64,000 bases of DNA from Roseomonas alba (GCF_019430885.1 NZ_JAHYBZ010000005.1:186001-250000), one strand, 5' to 3'. Positions 24,488 through 33,480 are shown, counted from the stretch's first letter. Notes: generated by a model from the sequence alone, not told the origin. A program made the numbers and translations.

Positions 24488-25704
24488 CACATGGCCTCCT
24501 GCACGCGTTCGACGTCGACCGCGGCCAGGGTGCTGCGAGGCACATAGGCGATGCCGTCCATCAGGCGCCGCGCGGTGCGGCCGAAGCCCAGACGCTCGAA
24601 GCGCGGCCCAGCCGCGTCGGCCTCCGGCGATGCGCGCACCACCACCTCCATCACGCCGAGCGGATGGCCGATGCGCAGCGTATCGGCGCCGCCTCCGGTG
24701 GGCCGCATCACCGCATGCACGACCGTGCCGGGAATGCGCGACATCGCCGCCGTGCACATGGAGCCGGTACCCGCCATGCTCTCATGGCAGCGGTTGTAGA
24801 AGATGAGGCGCGCCCGCAGGTCCATCGCCCCGGCAGCGATGGGGCGCTGCTGGCTGTCGGCATAGGCGGCAGGCGGCGCGACGAGCACGACGAGCGGCAG
24901 CGCGGGCGACTGGATCTCGGCTTGTCGCCAATCGGCCGCGAGGCCCATGCGCTGGGCGGCCTTGCCGCGCAGCTCCCGCAGCGCTGCGATCACTGGCTCG
25001 TTGGCGTTGATCTCGTCCGGCAGCTCGCTGCCGCCGAGGCCGAGATCGGCGGCGGGGACGAAAACGCAGGGGTTGGCGACATCGCCCATGGTCGTGCGGA
25101 TGGCGCGGCCATCCTCGAGGACGACTTGGTCGAGGGGATGTCCCGTGGGCAGCACATGGCCGGTCTTGGCCCCGGTAGTGGCGCGGTAGTCCATGAAGAT
25201 CTCCGCGCCGGTGCCCGGCACGCCGGGAATGGCGGAGGCGCCCTTCACCCGGACGCGGCCATCCGCCACCGGCACATGGGCGATGAGGATCTTGCGCGTA
25301 TTGGTGTTGAAGATGCGGACCTCGGTAACCGGCTCGCGCGCCGGCACCAGCCCCTCGTCGATGGCGAATGGGCCGACGCCGGCGGAGATGTTCCCGCAAT
25401 TGCTGGTGTAGACGACGAGGCCGCGGCCGGGCGGCACGATGCCGTAGGTGTAGTCCACATCGGCATCGGGCCGTTCGGAACGGGCGACGATGGCGAGTTT
25501 CGCGGTGACCAGACGGGAGCCGCCGAGGCCGTCGATCTGGAGCAGATCCTCGCTGCCGATCAGCGCCTTCAGCAGGGCATCGCGCGCCGCGCCCGCGGGC
25601 GGCAGGTTGTCCGCCTTGAAATAGAGGCCCTTGCTCGTGCCGCCGCGCATCAGCGTGCAGCGCACGGCGTCTTGTTCGGGGTTCGCCATGACGGTCATGC
25701 CCAT
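24487..25704 (-). CDS. PrpF-family isomerase (methylaconitate/oxalomesaconate tautomerase-like)
   Basis: A protein of about 405 residues with the PrpF (diaminopimelate-epimerase-like) fold. The N-terminus RCTLMRGGTSKGLYFKADNL is diagnostic, then GLGGSRLVTAKLAIVARSE, VVYTSNCGNISAGVGPFAID with a conserved Cys, and TGSMCTAAMSRIPGTVVHAV. Known members isomerise aconitate derivatives or tautomerise 4-oxalomesaconate. The likely start is one of three in-frame ATGs (25704, 25698, 25689); none has a strong ribosome-binding site. It is the first gene of the minus-strand operon and is divergent from the GntR regulator. Confidence 0.87.
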   Translation of the reverse strand: MGMTVMANPEQDAVRCTLMRGGTSKGLYFKADNLPPAGAARDALLKALIGSEDLLQIDGLGGSRLVTAKLAIVARSERPDADVDYTYGIVPPGRGLVVYTSNCGNISAGVGPFAIDEGLVPAREPVTEVRIFNTNTRKILIAHVPVADGRVRVKGASAIPGVPGTGAEIFMDYRATTGAKTGHVLPTGHPLDQVVLEDGRAIRTTMGDVANPCVFVPAADLGLGGSELPDEINANEPVIAALRELRGKAAQRMGLAADWRQAEIQSPALPLVVLVAPPAAYADSQQRPIAAGAMDLRARLIFYNRCHESMAGTGSMCTAAMSRIPGTVVHAVMRPTGGGADTLRIGHPLGVMEVVVRASPEADAAGPRFERLGFGRTARRLMDGIAYVPRSTLAAVDVERVQEAM

Positions 25705-25851
25705 GCCCGCCCGGCGCCCGGTTGCAGCGCGCGGATGCGGGGACGGGCGGATGCGCCGCCGTGCTTCGTCGGGCGGGCGCCGGATGCCGAGGGGCTTTCT
25801 GGTGCCATCGTCTCCTCCTGAACAAGGAGCCAGGTCGCGCCCCTCGATTGA

Positions 25852-25884
25852 CGAGCAATATTGCCTGACAATTTGACTTGTCAA
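25852..25884. promoter_or_regulatory. Candidate operator and minus-strand promoter of the PrpF operon
   Basis: The palindrome TTGAC-TT-GTCAA spans 25873-25884 and a perfect 10-bp palindrome GCAATATTGC spans 25855-25864. Another TTGAC half lies at about 25848-25852. On the minus strand TTGACA (a consensus -35 hexamer) overlaps the first palindrome, with an ATATTG hexamer 17 bp downstream. This sits between the PrpF operon and the divergent GntR gene, as expected for autoregulation and repression by the GntR protein. Site function is inferred. Confidence 0.5.
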
Positions 25885-25917
25885 TAGCTGGCCCCTGCCC
25901 CTGCTGGCTGCTATGCC

Positions 25918-26616
25918 TTGCGCTCTGTCGCCGGAGTGCGCTGCGCCTTGGAGTCGATTGGGGAAGTGAGCCGCCCGCGCGGGACGGTGGAGACGATCGT
26001 TGCCAAGACCCGCGACGCGATCCTCTCCGGTCGCATGGCGCTGGGGCAGCGCCTCGTCGAAGCCGACCTGACCGAGGAATTCGGCGTCAGCCGTGCCTCG
26101 ATCCGTGAGGCGCTGCAGCGGCTGGCGGCGGAGGGCCTCGTCAGCATCGTCCCGCATCGCGGGGCGCTGGTGCGGCGCTTCACGCGCAAGGAAATTGCGG
26201 ACCGCTACGAGATTCGGCAGAGCCTCGAGAGCCTTGCGGCGAGCCTGGCGGCCGGACGGATCGCGGAGGGCGACAACCGCGCGGTGCTTATGGCCGCGCT
26301 GCCCTCACCGGCGGAGACTGCGGCGGGGCTATCGGCCGCGCATCGGGCGCTGAACCTGCGTTTCCACAGGGCGATCGCGGCACTGTCGGGCAATCCGCAG
26401 CTCGCGCAGATCATCGAGCAGATGTGGCTGCCGGCCGCAGTCTCGGCGCAGCGCGATGCCCTGGGCATCCCCCTGCAATGGGAGGCGTCACTGCGCGAAC
26501 ACGAAGGGATCGCGGAGGCGATCCTCGCGGGCGACGCCATCGCGGCCGGTGCCGCGATGCGGGATCACCTCAGGCGTGGCTGCGAACGTGTTCTTTCGAC
26601 GAGCCGCGCACCCTGA
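25918..26616 (+). CDS. GntR-family regulator, FCD domain
   Basis: A 232-residue regulator: an N-terminal winged helix (GTVETIVAKTRDAILSGRMA, then VEADLTEEFGVSRASIREAL QRLAAEGLVSIVPHRGA in two stretches) and a C-terminal FCD helical ligand domain from about residue 100 (RYEIRQSLESLAASLAA, LNLRFHRAIAALSGNPQ, EHEGIAEAILAGDA). The FCD Asp/His metal ligands are partly seen in FHRAI and the EHEGI helix. FadR-subfamily proteins of this kind usually respond to small organic acids. It is divergent from the PrpF-to-Bug operon and probably its repressor. An upstream or downstream alternative start is possible, as no clear ribosome-binding site precedes 25918. Confidence 0.87.
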   Translation: MRSVAGVRCALESIGEVSRPRGTVETIVAKTRDAILSGRMALGQRLVEADLTEEFGVSRASIREALQRLAAEGLVSIVPHRGALVRRFTRKEIADRYEIRQSLESLAASLAAGRIAEGDNRAVLMAALPSPAETAAGLSAAHRALNLRFHRAIAALSGNPQLAQIIEQMWLPAAVSAQRDALGIPLQWEASLREHEGIAEAILAGDAIAAGAAMRDHLRRGCERVLSTSRAP

Positions 26617-27569
26617 AGACTCGGAATCGCCGAGCGCCGGGGGACGGTAACGTCGACACTGGTTGTCGCACCGACGCCCGACTTCTGCAGAACTCTGTTC
26701 GCCACTTATATGAAGCGCGAGGTCACGCCATCCGTCGCTTCGTCACCCGCACAGACAGCGTTGCCGAACCCAAGTCGAAGGTGGCCGGCGAGATGTTCCG
26801 GGCCATGACGCGTGCGGTGTTGTTGGACTAGGCTGCGGCGTCGCGTTCGACGAAGCGTCGTCGACGATGCCAGCGCCGCATGGGCAAGGTCCCCCCCTGC
26901 CGCGCGCCGTTGACGGTCACGTCAATCAGACTGGTCGCGCCCGGTGCCAGCGATGGCAGGTCCCAGCTGGTCTCCAGCGCCAGCGTCCGCCTTCCCACCG
27001 GCAGCGCCGGCCTACCGCAGAGCAGCGCGGCCATGGCTTCTGGCAGACCGTATAGCCGCAGCGCCTCAATCTCGATTTACCCATCGAAGCCGACGATGCC
27101 GATTCGCGCGGATCCTCGGCATCCAGCTCGACGATCTGTTCGCGGAGCCTCCCCGCGTCGCGGAAGGAATGTCGCGATTCAATCAGGTCGGAGGGCGCTC
27201 CAAGCGGACATGCCACTCGGCAGTCGCGGCTTGGCCGCGGCCAAGCACGCGAAACCCTTCGCGCATGCAATACCATCGAGGAGTGAGGGGCCTGCCGAAA
27301 TCGGCGCGCCAATCCCCACCTCGACCGCTGCGATCCGGGCCGTTAGCGGCAACGGAGACACCTGCCGGCCCTGCAAGTCACCTCGATGCTCGGCCAAGCA
27401 AATGATCAGTGCGACTAGGCTGGTCCCTTTCCGTCAGTTGCTATCCGCAGATCCATCCGCATTTCACGAAATTGTTTATCGTCCCAACTCACCGCAAATT
27501 CACCCTAGCATGCTGGGCATGCGATCAGATCCGAAGACCCCGAGATCAAGTGGGTCGGGAGGCGGTGTC
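26617..27569. other. Long gene-poor stretch with a minus-strand relic
   Basis: Some 950 bp without a convincing gene. At 26828-27100 the minus strand encodes IEIEALRLYGLPEAMAALLC followed by SWDLPSLAPGATSLIDVTVN and GARQG, interrupted upstream by a TAG. It reads like a decayed beta-rich structural protein, possibly phage-derived, but I cannot name the family. A short plus-strand segment at about 26690-26831 ends a frame with KVAGEMFRAMTRAVLLD. The last 150 bp are relatively AT-rich and probably hold the promoter of the sulfatase-maturation gene. Confidence 0.35.
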
Positions 27570-28565
27570 GTGGAGCGTAGTCAGGCGGGAGCGTCCTTTC
27601 CGCGTCTTGCAGACGAGACCATCGCGGCGGAAATGGTTTGGCTTCCGGGCGGCACCTTCCGCATGGGCTCGAACGATCACTATGTGGAGGAAGCGCCGGT
27701 CCATCGGGCTTTCGTGGATGGGTTCTGGATCGACGCAGGGCCCGTTACGAACCGCGCCTTCGCCGCTTTCGTCGCCGCGACGGGCCACATCACCACGGCC
27801 GAGATAGCGCCGGACCCGCGGGACTACCCTGGGGCGCTGCCGGAGATGATCTACGCAGGAAGTCTCGTGTTCCGGAAGACACGCGGGCCTGTTGACCTCA
27901 GCCATTGGGGCCTGTGGTGGGATCTGCGTCGCGGCGCCTGGTGGCGCGAGCCCTACGGTCCCGGTTCTTCCATCGAGGGGCTGGAGGATCATCCGGTCGT
28001 CCACGTCTCCTACACCGACGCCCTCGCCTATGCGCGCTGGGCGGGCAAGGACCTGCCAACCGAAGCTGAGTGGGAGTTTGCTGCCCGCGGCGGGCTGGAC
28101 GGCGCCGCCTTCGCGTGGGGCAACGTCATGCGGCCGGCCGGGCGCATCATGGCGAACACCTGGCAGGGCGCCTTTCCCTACAAGAACACCAAGGAAGACG
28201 GTTGGGAGGCGACCAGCCCTGTGGGCGCCTTCCCGGCCAACGGCTACGGCCTCTACGACATGATCGGTAATGTCTGGGAGTGGACGCAGGATTTCTGGGC
28301 GCCGCGGCACGACGCCGACGCGCCCAAGACCTGCTGCATCCCGCAGAACCCGCGCCGCGCGACGGATGATCAGAGCTATGATCCCGCACAGCCCGAAATC
28401 CGGATCCCGCGCCGTGTCCTGAAGGGCGGCAGCTTCCTGTGCGCGCCGAACCACTGCCGACGCTACCGGCCCGCGGCTCGCCATGCCGAGGCCATCGATA
28501 CCTCCACCTGTCACATTGGATTCCGCTGCGTTCTCCGCAAAGCGGGAGCACCCGATCAGTACTGA
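27570..28565 (+). CDS. Formylglycine-generating enzyme (sulfatase-maturating oxidase)
   Basis: A protein of about 331 residues with an FGE/SUMF1 fold. It opens EMVWLPGGTFRMGSNDHYVE with EAPVHRAFVDGFWID, then HPVVHVSYTDALAYARWAGK, DLPTEAEWEFAARGG, GYGLYDMIGNVWEWTQDF and finally RVLKGGSFLCAPNHCRRYRP. The two cysteines five apart in that last motif (about residues 291 and 296) correspond to the copper-binding pair of true FGE, which oxidises a sulfatase cysteine to formylglycine using oxygen. The GTG at 27570 is preferred for its GGGAGG site; an ATG at 27510 is possible. The next gene encodes a cysteine-type sulfatase. Confidence 0.88.
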   Translation: MERSQAGASFPRLADETIAAEMVWLPGGTFRMGSNDHYVEEAPVHRAFVDGFWIDAGPVTNRAFAAFVAATGHITTAEIAPDPRDYPGALPEMIYAGSLVFRKTRGPVDLSHWGLWWDLRRGAWWREPYGPGSSIEGLEDHPVVHVSYTDALAYARWAGKDLPTEAEWEFAARGGLDGAAFAWGNVMRPAGRIMANTWQGAFPYKNTKEDGWEATSPVGAFPANGYGLYDMIGNVWEWTQDFWAPRHDADAPKTCCIPQNPRRATDDQSYDPAQPEIRIPRRVLKGGSFLCAPNHCRRYRPAARHAEAIDTSTCHIGFRCVLRKAGAPDQY

Positions 28566-28654
28566 CGACAGCAACGGCAAGCCTGGCGCGCCGAAGCGCG
28601 CTGCTCATCGGTTCACGTAAATAGCAACAACAACAACAACCAGAGGAAGCTGTC

Positions 28655-31003
28655 ATGAAGCGTCGCCTCCTGATGTTGTCCACCGCGCTGTCGGCGCTTG
28701 CCGCTGGTGCTGGTTTCCCCCGCCCGGCACGGGCGCGCGACGTGTTGCCGATCCCTGAACTGGAGCGTGGGCGAGACGTCAGCCCGGATGCTCGCCAGTC
28801 CCCCAGAGTGGCCCCGCAAGCGCCCCTGCGGCCACCTTCTGGCGCGCCGAATGTTCTGATCGTTCTGGTGGACGACATGGGCTTTGGCGCATCGAGCAGT
28901 TTCGGCGGCCCATGCAACATGCCAACGGCAGAACGACTCGCGGCAGGCGGGTTGCGCTTCAGCCGTTTCCACAACACCGCCCTCTGCAGCCCGTCCCGTC
29001 AGAGCCTCCTCACAGGACGCAACCATCATGCGGTGAATATGGCCGCGATCGCTGAAGTCGCGACAGCCCACCCCGGAGGTACCGGTGTCCGTCCCCCCAG
29101 CGCGGCGACGATCGCCGAGGTCCTGAAGCTCAACGGCTATTCGACGGGCGCCTTCGGCAAGATGCATCAGACGCCGCCCTGGGAGACAAGCCCCTCCGGT
29201 CCCTTCGACCGCTGGCCGACGGGAGATGGATTCGAGAAGTTCTACGGCTTCCTCGGCGGCGATTGCAGCCAGTGGTTCCCACCAATCTACGACGGCACGA
29301 CCATCGTTGATCCACCGCGAATCGAAGGGCAGGAATACCACCTGAGCCAGGATCTCGCGGACCAGACCCTTGGCTGGATCCGGTCGATTCACGCGCTGAC
29401 GCCGGACAAGCCGTTCTTCGCCTATCTGTCCTTTGGGGCGACACACGCGCCGCACCATGCGCCGCGGGAATACATCGAGAAATATCGGGGTCGTTTCGAC
29501 CGCGGCTGGGACGTGCAGCGGCAGGAGACCTTTGAGAGGCAGAAGCGCCTGGGTGTCATCCCGACTGATGCCGAGTTGACACCGCGACCGGATTTGATTG
29601 CGGCCTGGGATAGCATGACGGCGGACGACAAGCGTGTCGCAGCCCGGCTCATGGAAGTCTATGCCGGCTTCGCCGAGCACACGGACGCGCAGGTCGGCAG
29701 GCTCATCGCCGGTCTCGAGGAACTGGGCGTGCTCGAGGACACGCTGGTCTTCTATCTGCTGGGCGACAATGGCGCCTCGGCGGAGGCCACCCGCTACGGC
29801 ACCTTCAACGAAATGTCCTTGCAGAACGGCATCCCCCAGACCACGGCCGAGATCCTGCCGCATCTCGACAAGCTGGGCGGGCCGGAAGCCTTCAACCACT
29901 ATCCGGCCGGTTGGGCTCACGCGATGAACACGCCCTATCAATGGGCCAAGACGGTGGCCTCGCATTACGGCGGCACGCGCTGCGGCGTCATCGTGCATTG
30001 GCCGAAGGGCTTCCAGGCGAAGGGCGAGATCCGCAACCAGTGGCATCATTTCATCGATGTCGTGCCGACCATCCTGGAAGTTGCCAAACTGCCGGCCCCG
30101 GCCATCGTCAATGGCGTGCAGCAGCAGCGGATGGATGGGGTGAGCCTGGCCTATACCTTCAGCGACGCCGGCGCGGAGGGCCGCCGCAAGACGCAGTATT
30201 TCGAAGTGGCCGGCAATCGCGCCATCTATCATGAGGGATGGAGCGCGGTAACGCGCCATGCGCCGCCCTGGTCCGCCACCGCGCCGCTGCCGCGGTTTAC
30301 GGATGACGTGTGGGAGCTCTACGGACCGGATGACTGGACCCAGTCCCGCAACCTGGCACAGGCGAACCCGCAGAAGCTTGCCGAGCTCCAGCAGCGCTTC
30401 GTGATCGAGGCGGCGCGCAACAACGTCTTCCCGCTGGATGACCGGCAGTATGAACGGCTCGTCGCGGAGATCGCCGGGCGGCCGGACCTGTTGGCCGGAC
30501 GGACCCGCATGCGCTTTTACCCGGGCATGCGCCGGCTCAACGAGAATGTCGTGCCGAACGTCAAGAACAAGTCGTTCCGCGTGATCGCCCAGATCGAGGT
30601 GCCCGCGGACGGCGCGAAGGGCGCCATTGTCGCGCAAGGGGGGCGCTTCGCCGGCTGGTCGCTGTACCTGAGGGACGGCGTCCCGACCTATTGCCACAAC
30701 TGGATGGCTTCGGACCTGTACTACGTCCGTGGCGACGCGCCTCTCCCCGCCGGGCGCCACACCATCCGCTTCGAGTTTGCTTACGACGGTGGCGGCAATG
30801 GAAAGGGCGGCATGGGGACGCTCTTCGTTGGCGACCGGCAGGTGGGCCAAGGACGCATCGAGAAGACCGTGCCGAATATCTTTTCCTACGATGATCTTCT
30901 GGATATCGGCATGGATTCGCTGGAACAGGTGACGCCAGAATACGGTGTTCCGGAGGGTCGCTTTACCGGCCGGATTGCCTGGGTCGACATCGACAATGCG
31001 TAG
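28655..31003 (+). CDS. Arylsulfatase, cysteine-type, exported
   Basis: A 782-residue sulfatase of the alkaline phosphatase superfamily. A signal peptide covers residues 1-28 (KRRLLMLSTALSALAAGAG). The metal site begins NVLIVLVDDMGFGASSSFG, and the active-site motif NTALCSPSRQSLLTGRNHH places the formylglycine-precursor Cys at about residue 111 in the canonical C-x-P-S-R context. GYSTGAFGKMHQTPPWETS and LLGDNGASAEATRYGTFNEM follow. The C-terminal 200 residues form a beta-rich domain common to the long arylsulfatases. AGAGGAAG lies upstream of the ATG. It follows the FGE gene by 89 bp and is certainly its intended client. Confidence 0.92.
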   Translation: MKRRLLMLSTALSALAAGAGFPRPARARDVLPIPELERGRDVSPDARQSPRVAPQAPLRPPSGAPNVLIVLVDDMGFGASSSFGGPCNMPTAERLAAGGLRFSRFHNTALCSPSRQSLLTGRNHHAVNMAAIAEVATAHPGGTGVRPPSAATIAEVLKLNGYSTGAFGKMHQTPPWETSPSGPFDRWPTGDGFEKFYGFLGGDCSQWFPPIYDGTTIVDPPRIEGQEYHLSQDLADQTLGWIRSIHALTPDKPFFAYLSFGATHAPHHAPREYIEKYRGRFDRGWDVQRQETFERQKRLGVIPTDAELTPRPDLIAAWDSMTADDKRVAARLMEVYAGFAEHTDAQVGRLIAGLEELGVLEDTLVFYLLGDNGASAEATRYGTFNEMSLQNGIPQTTAEILPHLDKLGGPEAFNHYPAGWAHAMNTPYQWAKTVASHYGGTRCGVIVHWPKGFQAKGEIRNQWHHFIDVVPTILEVAKLPAPAIVNGVQQQRMDGVSLAYTFSDAGAEGRRKTQYFEVAGNRAIYHEGWSAVTRHAPPWSATAPLPRFTDDVWELYGPDDWTQSRNLAQANPQKLAELQQRFVIEAARNNVFPLDDRQYERLVAEIAGRPDLLAGRTRMRFYPGMRRLNENVVPNVKNKSFRVIAQIEVPADGAKGAIVAQGGRFAGWSLYLRDGVPTYCHNWMASDLYYVRGDAPLPAGRHTIRFEFAYDGGGNGKGGMGTLFVGDRQVGQGRIEKTVPNIFSYDDLLDIGMDSLEQVTPEYGVPEGRFTGRIAWVDIDNA

Positions 31004-31512
31004 ACGCCGGCTGCTGGCTCTCGATGAGCCGACTTCACGACGTACCGAAACTAGACAGGGGGCCGCCACGCGTCGTGGTTTGCGCCGTCCAGGCAATCGA
31101 GTGTCTCGCAAAGCGGGGCGGGGCAGCATGCAGCCTCTCCCGCCGATGCGCCGCGCCTTCAGGGCGCGGCGATCCATTCTCCCAGGCAGGCCATTCTCTG
31201 CCGCTGGCTCCCAAGTCGCAGTGAGCGCCATCGCCATGCAGGTCGGCAGTGACGGATGCGGGATACACTCGTCGTCTTCACGCCATCAATGGTTACGTTG
31301 AGCCAGAAACCCTGCGTTCCCCAACGCTCCCACCCTGTCTCACGGGTGCTGACGCCGGACAGCCGCACTGCCTTCGGCGGGGCCGCCCCCCGCCAGCAAC
31401 ATTTCGCAGCCCCCAACTCAGATCTGTCGGCCGGGGGTCACTTGGTCTGATCGCGCTGTCGTCGCGCTAAGAGGTCATAAGCACGCCCTAGAAAAACGGC
31501 CTGCAGCGGCGG
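31004..31512. other. Convergent intergenic region, no gene assigned
   Basis: About 510 bp between the sulfatase stop and the stop of the alkylsulfatase-like gene. On the minus strand a frame includes GTQGFWLNVTIDGVKTTSV and then, shifted, VYPASVTADLHGDGAHCDLG. These may be scraps of the same kind of beta-rich protein seen at 26828-27100, but I cannot identify it. No obvious terminator hairpin was found. Confidence 0.3.
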
Positions 31513-33480
31513 TCAGGGCCGGGAATGCGTCGTGGCTTGCAGCATGGTGCCCAAGGCCACGAGGGCGGGATCATTGACCCAATCGTAGACGGCGTCGAAG
31601 AGCGCAAAGAACGCCTTGGCCCTGGCTGCATCACCCGTCGTGATTCCAATGTCTCCTTTGTCGATCAGCGCCGCGGGATCGGCGACGTTGTTGAAGACCA
31701 GCGTCCAGGTCTCAGGCTTCATCCTCACGGTGACATCCGCTGCACGTCGTGCCTTCGTCACATCCTGGACGAAGTCCACGACGGAACGGCGCACGTGCAG
31801 ACCGAAGCTCCGCCCATCCTCGAAGGCGAGCGTCATCAGCATGTCCGTATCCTTGGAGCGCTCGGCGCTGACGCGGACCCGGTAGTAGTTCACATAGTCC
31901 GCGAGGTTCGTCTCGACCGCAGCGGGCTGGGCCGGGACCGACTTGACGATGGACACCTTGCCTTCCAGTTCGCGCGCCTGGGACAGCAACCAGGAGCGCG
32001 TGTTGGTTGACAAGGTGCGATAGGCCATCTGACGCAGCGCCTCGGCCTTCAATTGCCGGTTGGCAGCGCTGTTATCGGTCTTCACCAGATAGTCGGCCAA
32101 TTGGCCCGCCCAGAGATAATCCCCGTCCTCATGGGCCTGCCTTGCCTTCGTGCGAACGGCCTCCGCCCCGCCCATCGCGACGATCATGCGCTCCGCTTCC
32201 TCGGTCGGGTGAAGCTTGTGCAGATTTGCCGCATTGCGATCGAACTGACCGAAGATCGCGTTGAAGATCCGCGGAGCCATGAGCGACACCTCGCCGTAGT
32301 TCTGCACGAGAATCGGCGAGTTCTTCAGTCGCTCGGGCATTTGCACCGAGTAGCGCAGCTCGTCGGGGCCCTGACCCAGGAGAATCCCCTTCAGGGACTG
32401 GTCTCGCACGAAGGCGAGGCCGTCCTGGTAATCCTGCAGCCGCTGCATGATCTGATCGGCACCGGCGAGCGAAGTGCTATGCGTGCTGAGCAAGATATCC
32501 GGCTTCAGCTGCTTGATGATCTCGACCGAGGCGATCCAGCCGCCGGGATCGCGGTAGCGGCCGCCGCGCGCGCTATAGATATTGGGGTACATGCCCCAGA
32601 TCACATTGTTCATGACGATCTTGCGATCGGGCATCCAAACCAGCGTCTGGTTCTCGGTGTCCGTGCCGACGCCGCCCGTGTAGAAAACCAGCCTGATCCC
32701 GGCGATGGTCAGTTCCTGCTTGTCCTGGATCGGCGTGTTCACCGGCACGAAACCGGCCGCTTGCGGCACGATGGTGTTCTTGAAGCGGCTGTCCGGCCCC
32801 TCTTCCGGCAGGTAGAAATTGAACTGCTCAACCGAACGCGCGTAGAGCACGGTTGAAACTTCAGGATGCGCCGCCGAGAGGCCGCCGGTGCGGGCAACCG
32901 ATTCGTTCGTGTTGGGATGGCCGACGATCTTGATGTCGGTGTTTCCGCGCCTGGCTTCCTCGTCCACGAAATACTTCGCGCCATTCACGTAGTGCTCGTG
33001 CGAGTAGATGATGGCGCGGATCGGCGCATTGGTCGCACGGCGCAGCATGCCGTAAAACTTTTCGCCATCCTTCAGATTGTCGCCGGTGTCGTAGACGATC
33101 ACCCCATCCTGGCCGGCGACGGCGTGGCAATTGACGATGCTTTCGGTGCCGAAGGTCCAGACGCCCGGCGCCACATTCACCACGATGTCGGCGTCATAGG
33201 ACGCCCGCTGCGGTGAATCCACCGGCAGGTTCCAATAGGCGGCGGTCTCCTCACTGACCATGGCGCCCTTGGCAATGGTCACGACGCGCGTCCGCGCAGC
33301 ATTCATGTAGGGCGATGGAAATGTGTGGGCGATGGCCGTTTGCTGCTGCGCCGTGGCCGGGTCTGGGGCAGCGACTACGGAGGCCGCCGCGACCGTCGCG
33401 CTGCCAGCCAGAACATTCCTGCGAGCGATGACGTTCGTCGCGCGCGGCGGATCACAGCATTCATCGCGCTTGCCGGTCAT
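31513..33480 (-). CDS. Alkylsulfatase-like metallo-beta-lactamase-fold protein
   Basis: A protein of about 655 residues with the order of type III alkylsulfatases (SdsA1): a twin-arginine-like signal (IARRNVLAGSATVAAASVVA, residues about 18-37), an MBL domain, a helical dimerisation domain (EDGDYLWAGQLADYLVKTDN) and a C-terminal SCP2-like domain (KDTDMLMTLAFEDGRSFGLH). The MBL metal motif is altered: HEHYVNG at residues 161-167 replaces HxHxDH. The family AEN element also reads MNN in VMNNVIWGMYPNIYSARGG. It may have an unusual metal site or be inactive. Start at 33478-33480 with AAGGAA directly upstream. Confidence 0.83.
   Translation of the reverse strand: MTGKRDECCDPPRATNVIARRNVLAGSATVAAASVVAAPDPATAQQQTAIAHTFPSPYMNAARTRVVTIAKGAMVSEETAAYWNLPVDSPQRASYDADIVVNVAPGVWTFGTESIVNCHAVAGQDGVIVYDTGDNLKDGEKFYGMLRRATNAPIRAIIYSHEHYVNGAKYFVDEEARRGNTDIKIVGHPNTNESVARTGGLSAAHPEVSTVLYARSVEQFNFYLPEEGPDSRFKNTIVPQAAGFVPVNTPIQDKQELTIAGIRLVFYTGGVGTDTENQTLVWMPDRKIVMNNVIWGMYPNIYSARGGRYRDPGGWIASVEIIKQLKPDILLSTHSTSLAGADQIMQRLQDYQDGLAFVRDQSLKGILLGQGPDELRYSVQMPERLKNSPILVQNYGEVSLMAPRIFNAIFGQFDRNAANLHKLHPTEEAERMIVAMGGAEAVRTKARQAHEDGDYLWAGQLADYLVKTDNSAANRQLKAEALRQMAYRTLSTNTRSWLLSQARELEGKVSIVKSVPAQPAAVETNLADYVNYYRVRVSAERSKDTDMLMTLAFEDGRSFGLHVRRSVVDFVQDVTKARRAADVTVRMKPETWTLVFNNVADPAALIDKGDIGITTGDAARAKAFFALFDAVYDWVNDPALVALGTMLQATTHSRP

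Noticed and set aside
28623-28641. A run of AAC triplets before the sulfatase gene, considered as a phase-variable repeat.
   Set aside because: Only about five units, a triplet outside the coding region, directly ahead of a good ribosome-binding site; too short to support a claim.
28613-31237. An 874-codon open frame on the minus strand opposite the sulfatase.
   Set aside because: It is fully antisense to a clear sulfatase gene, has shadow-type composition, and shows no domain. High GC content makes such long antisense frames common.
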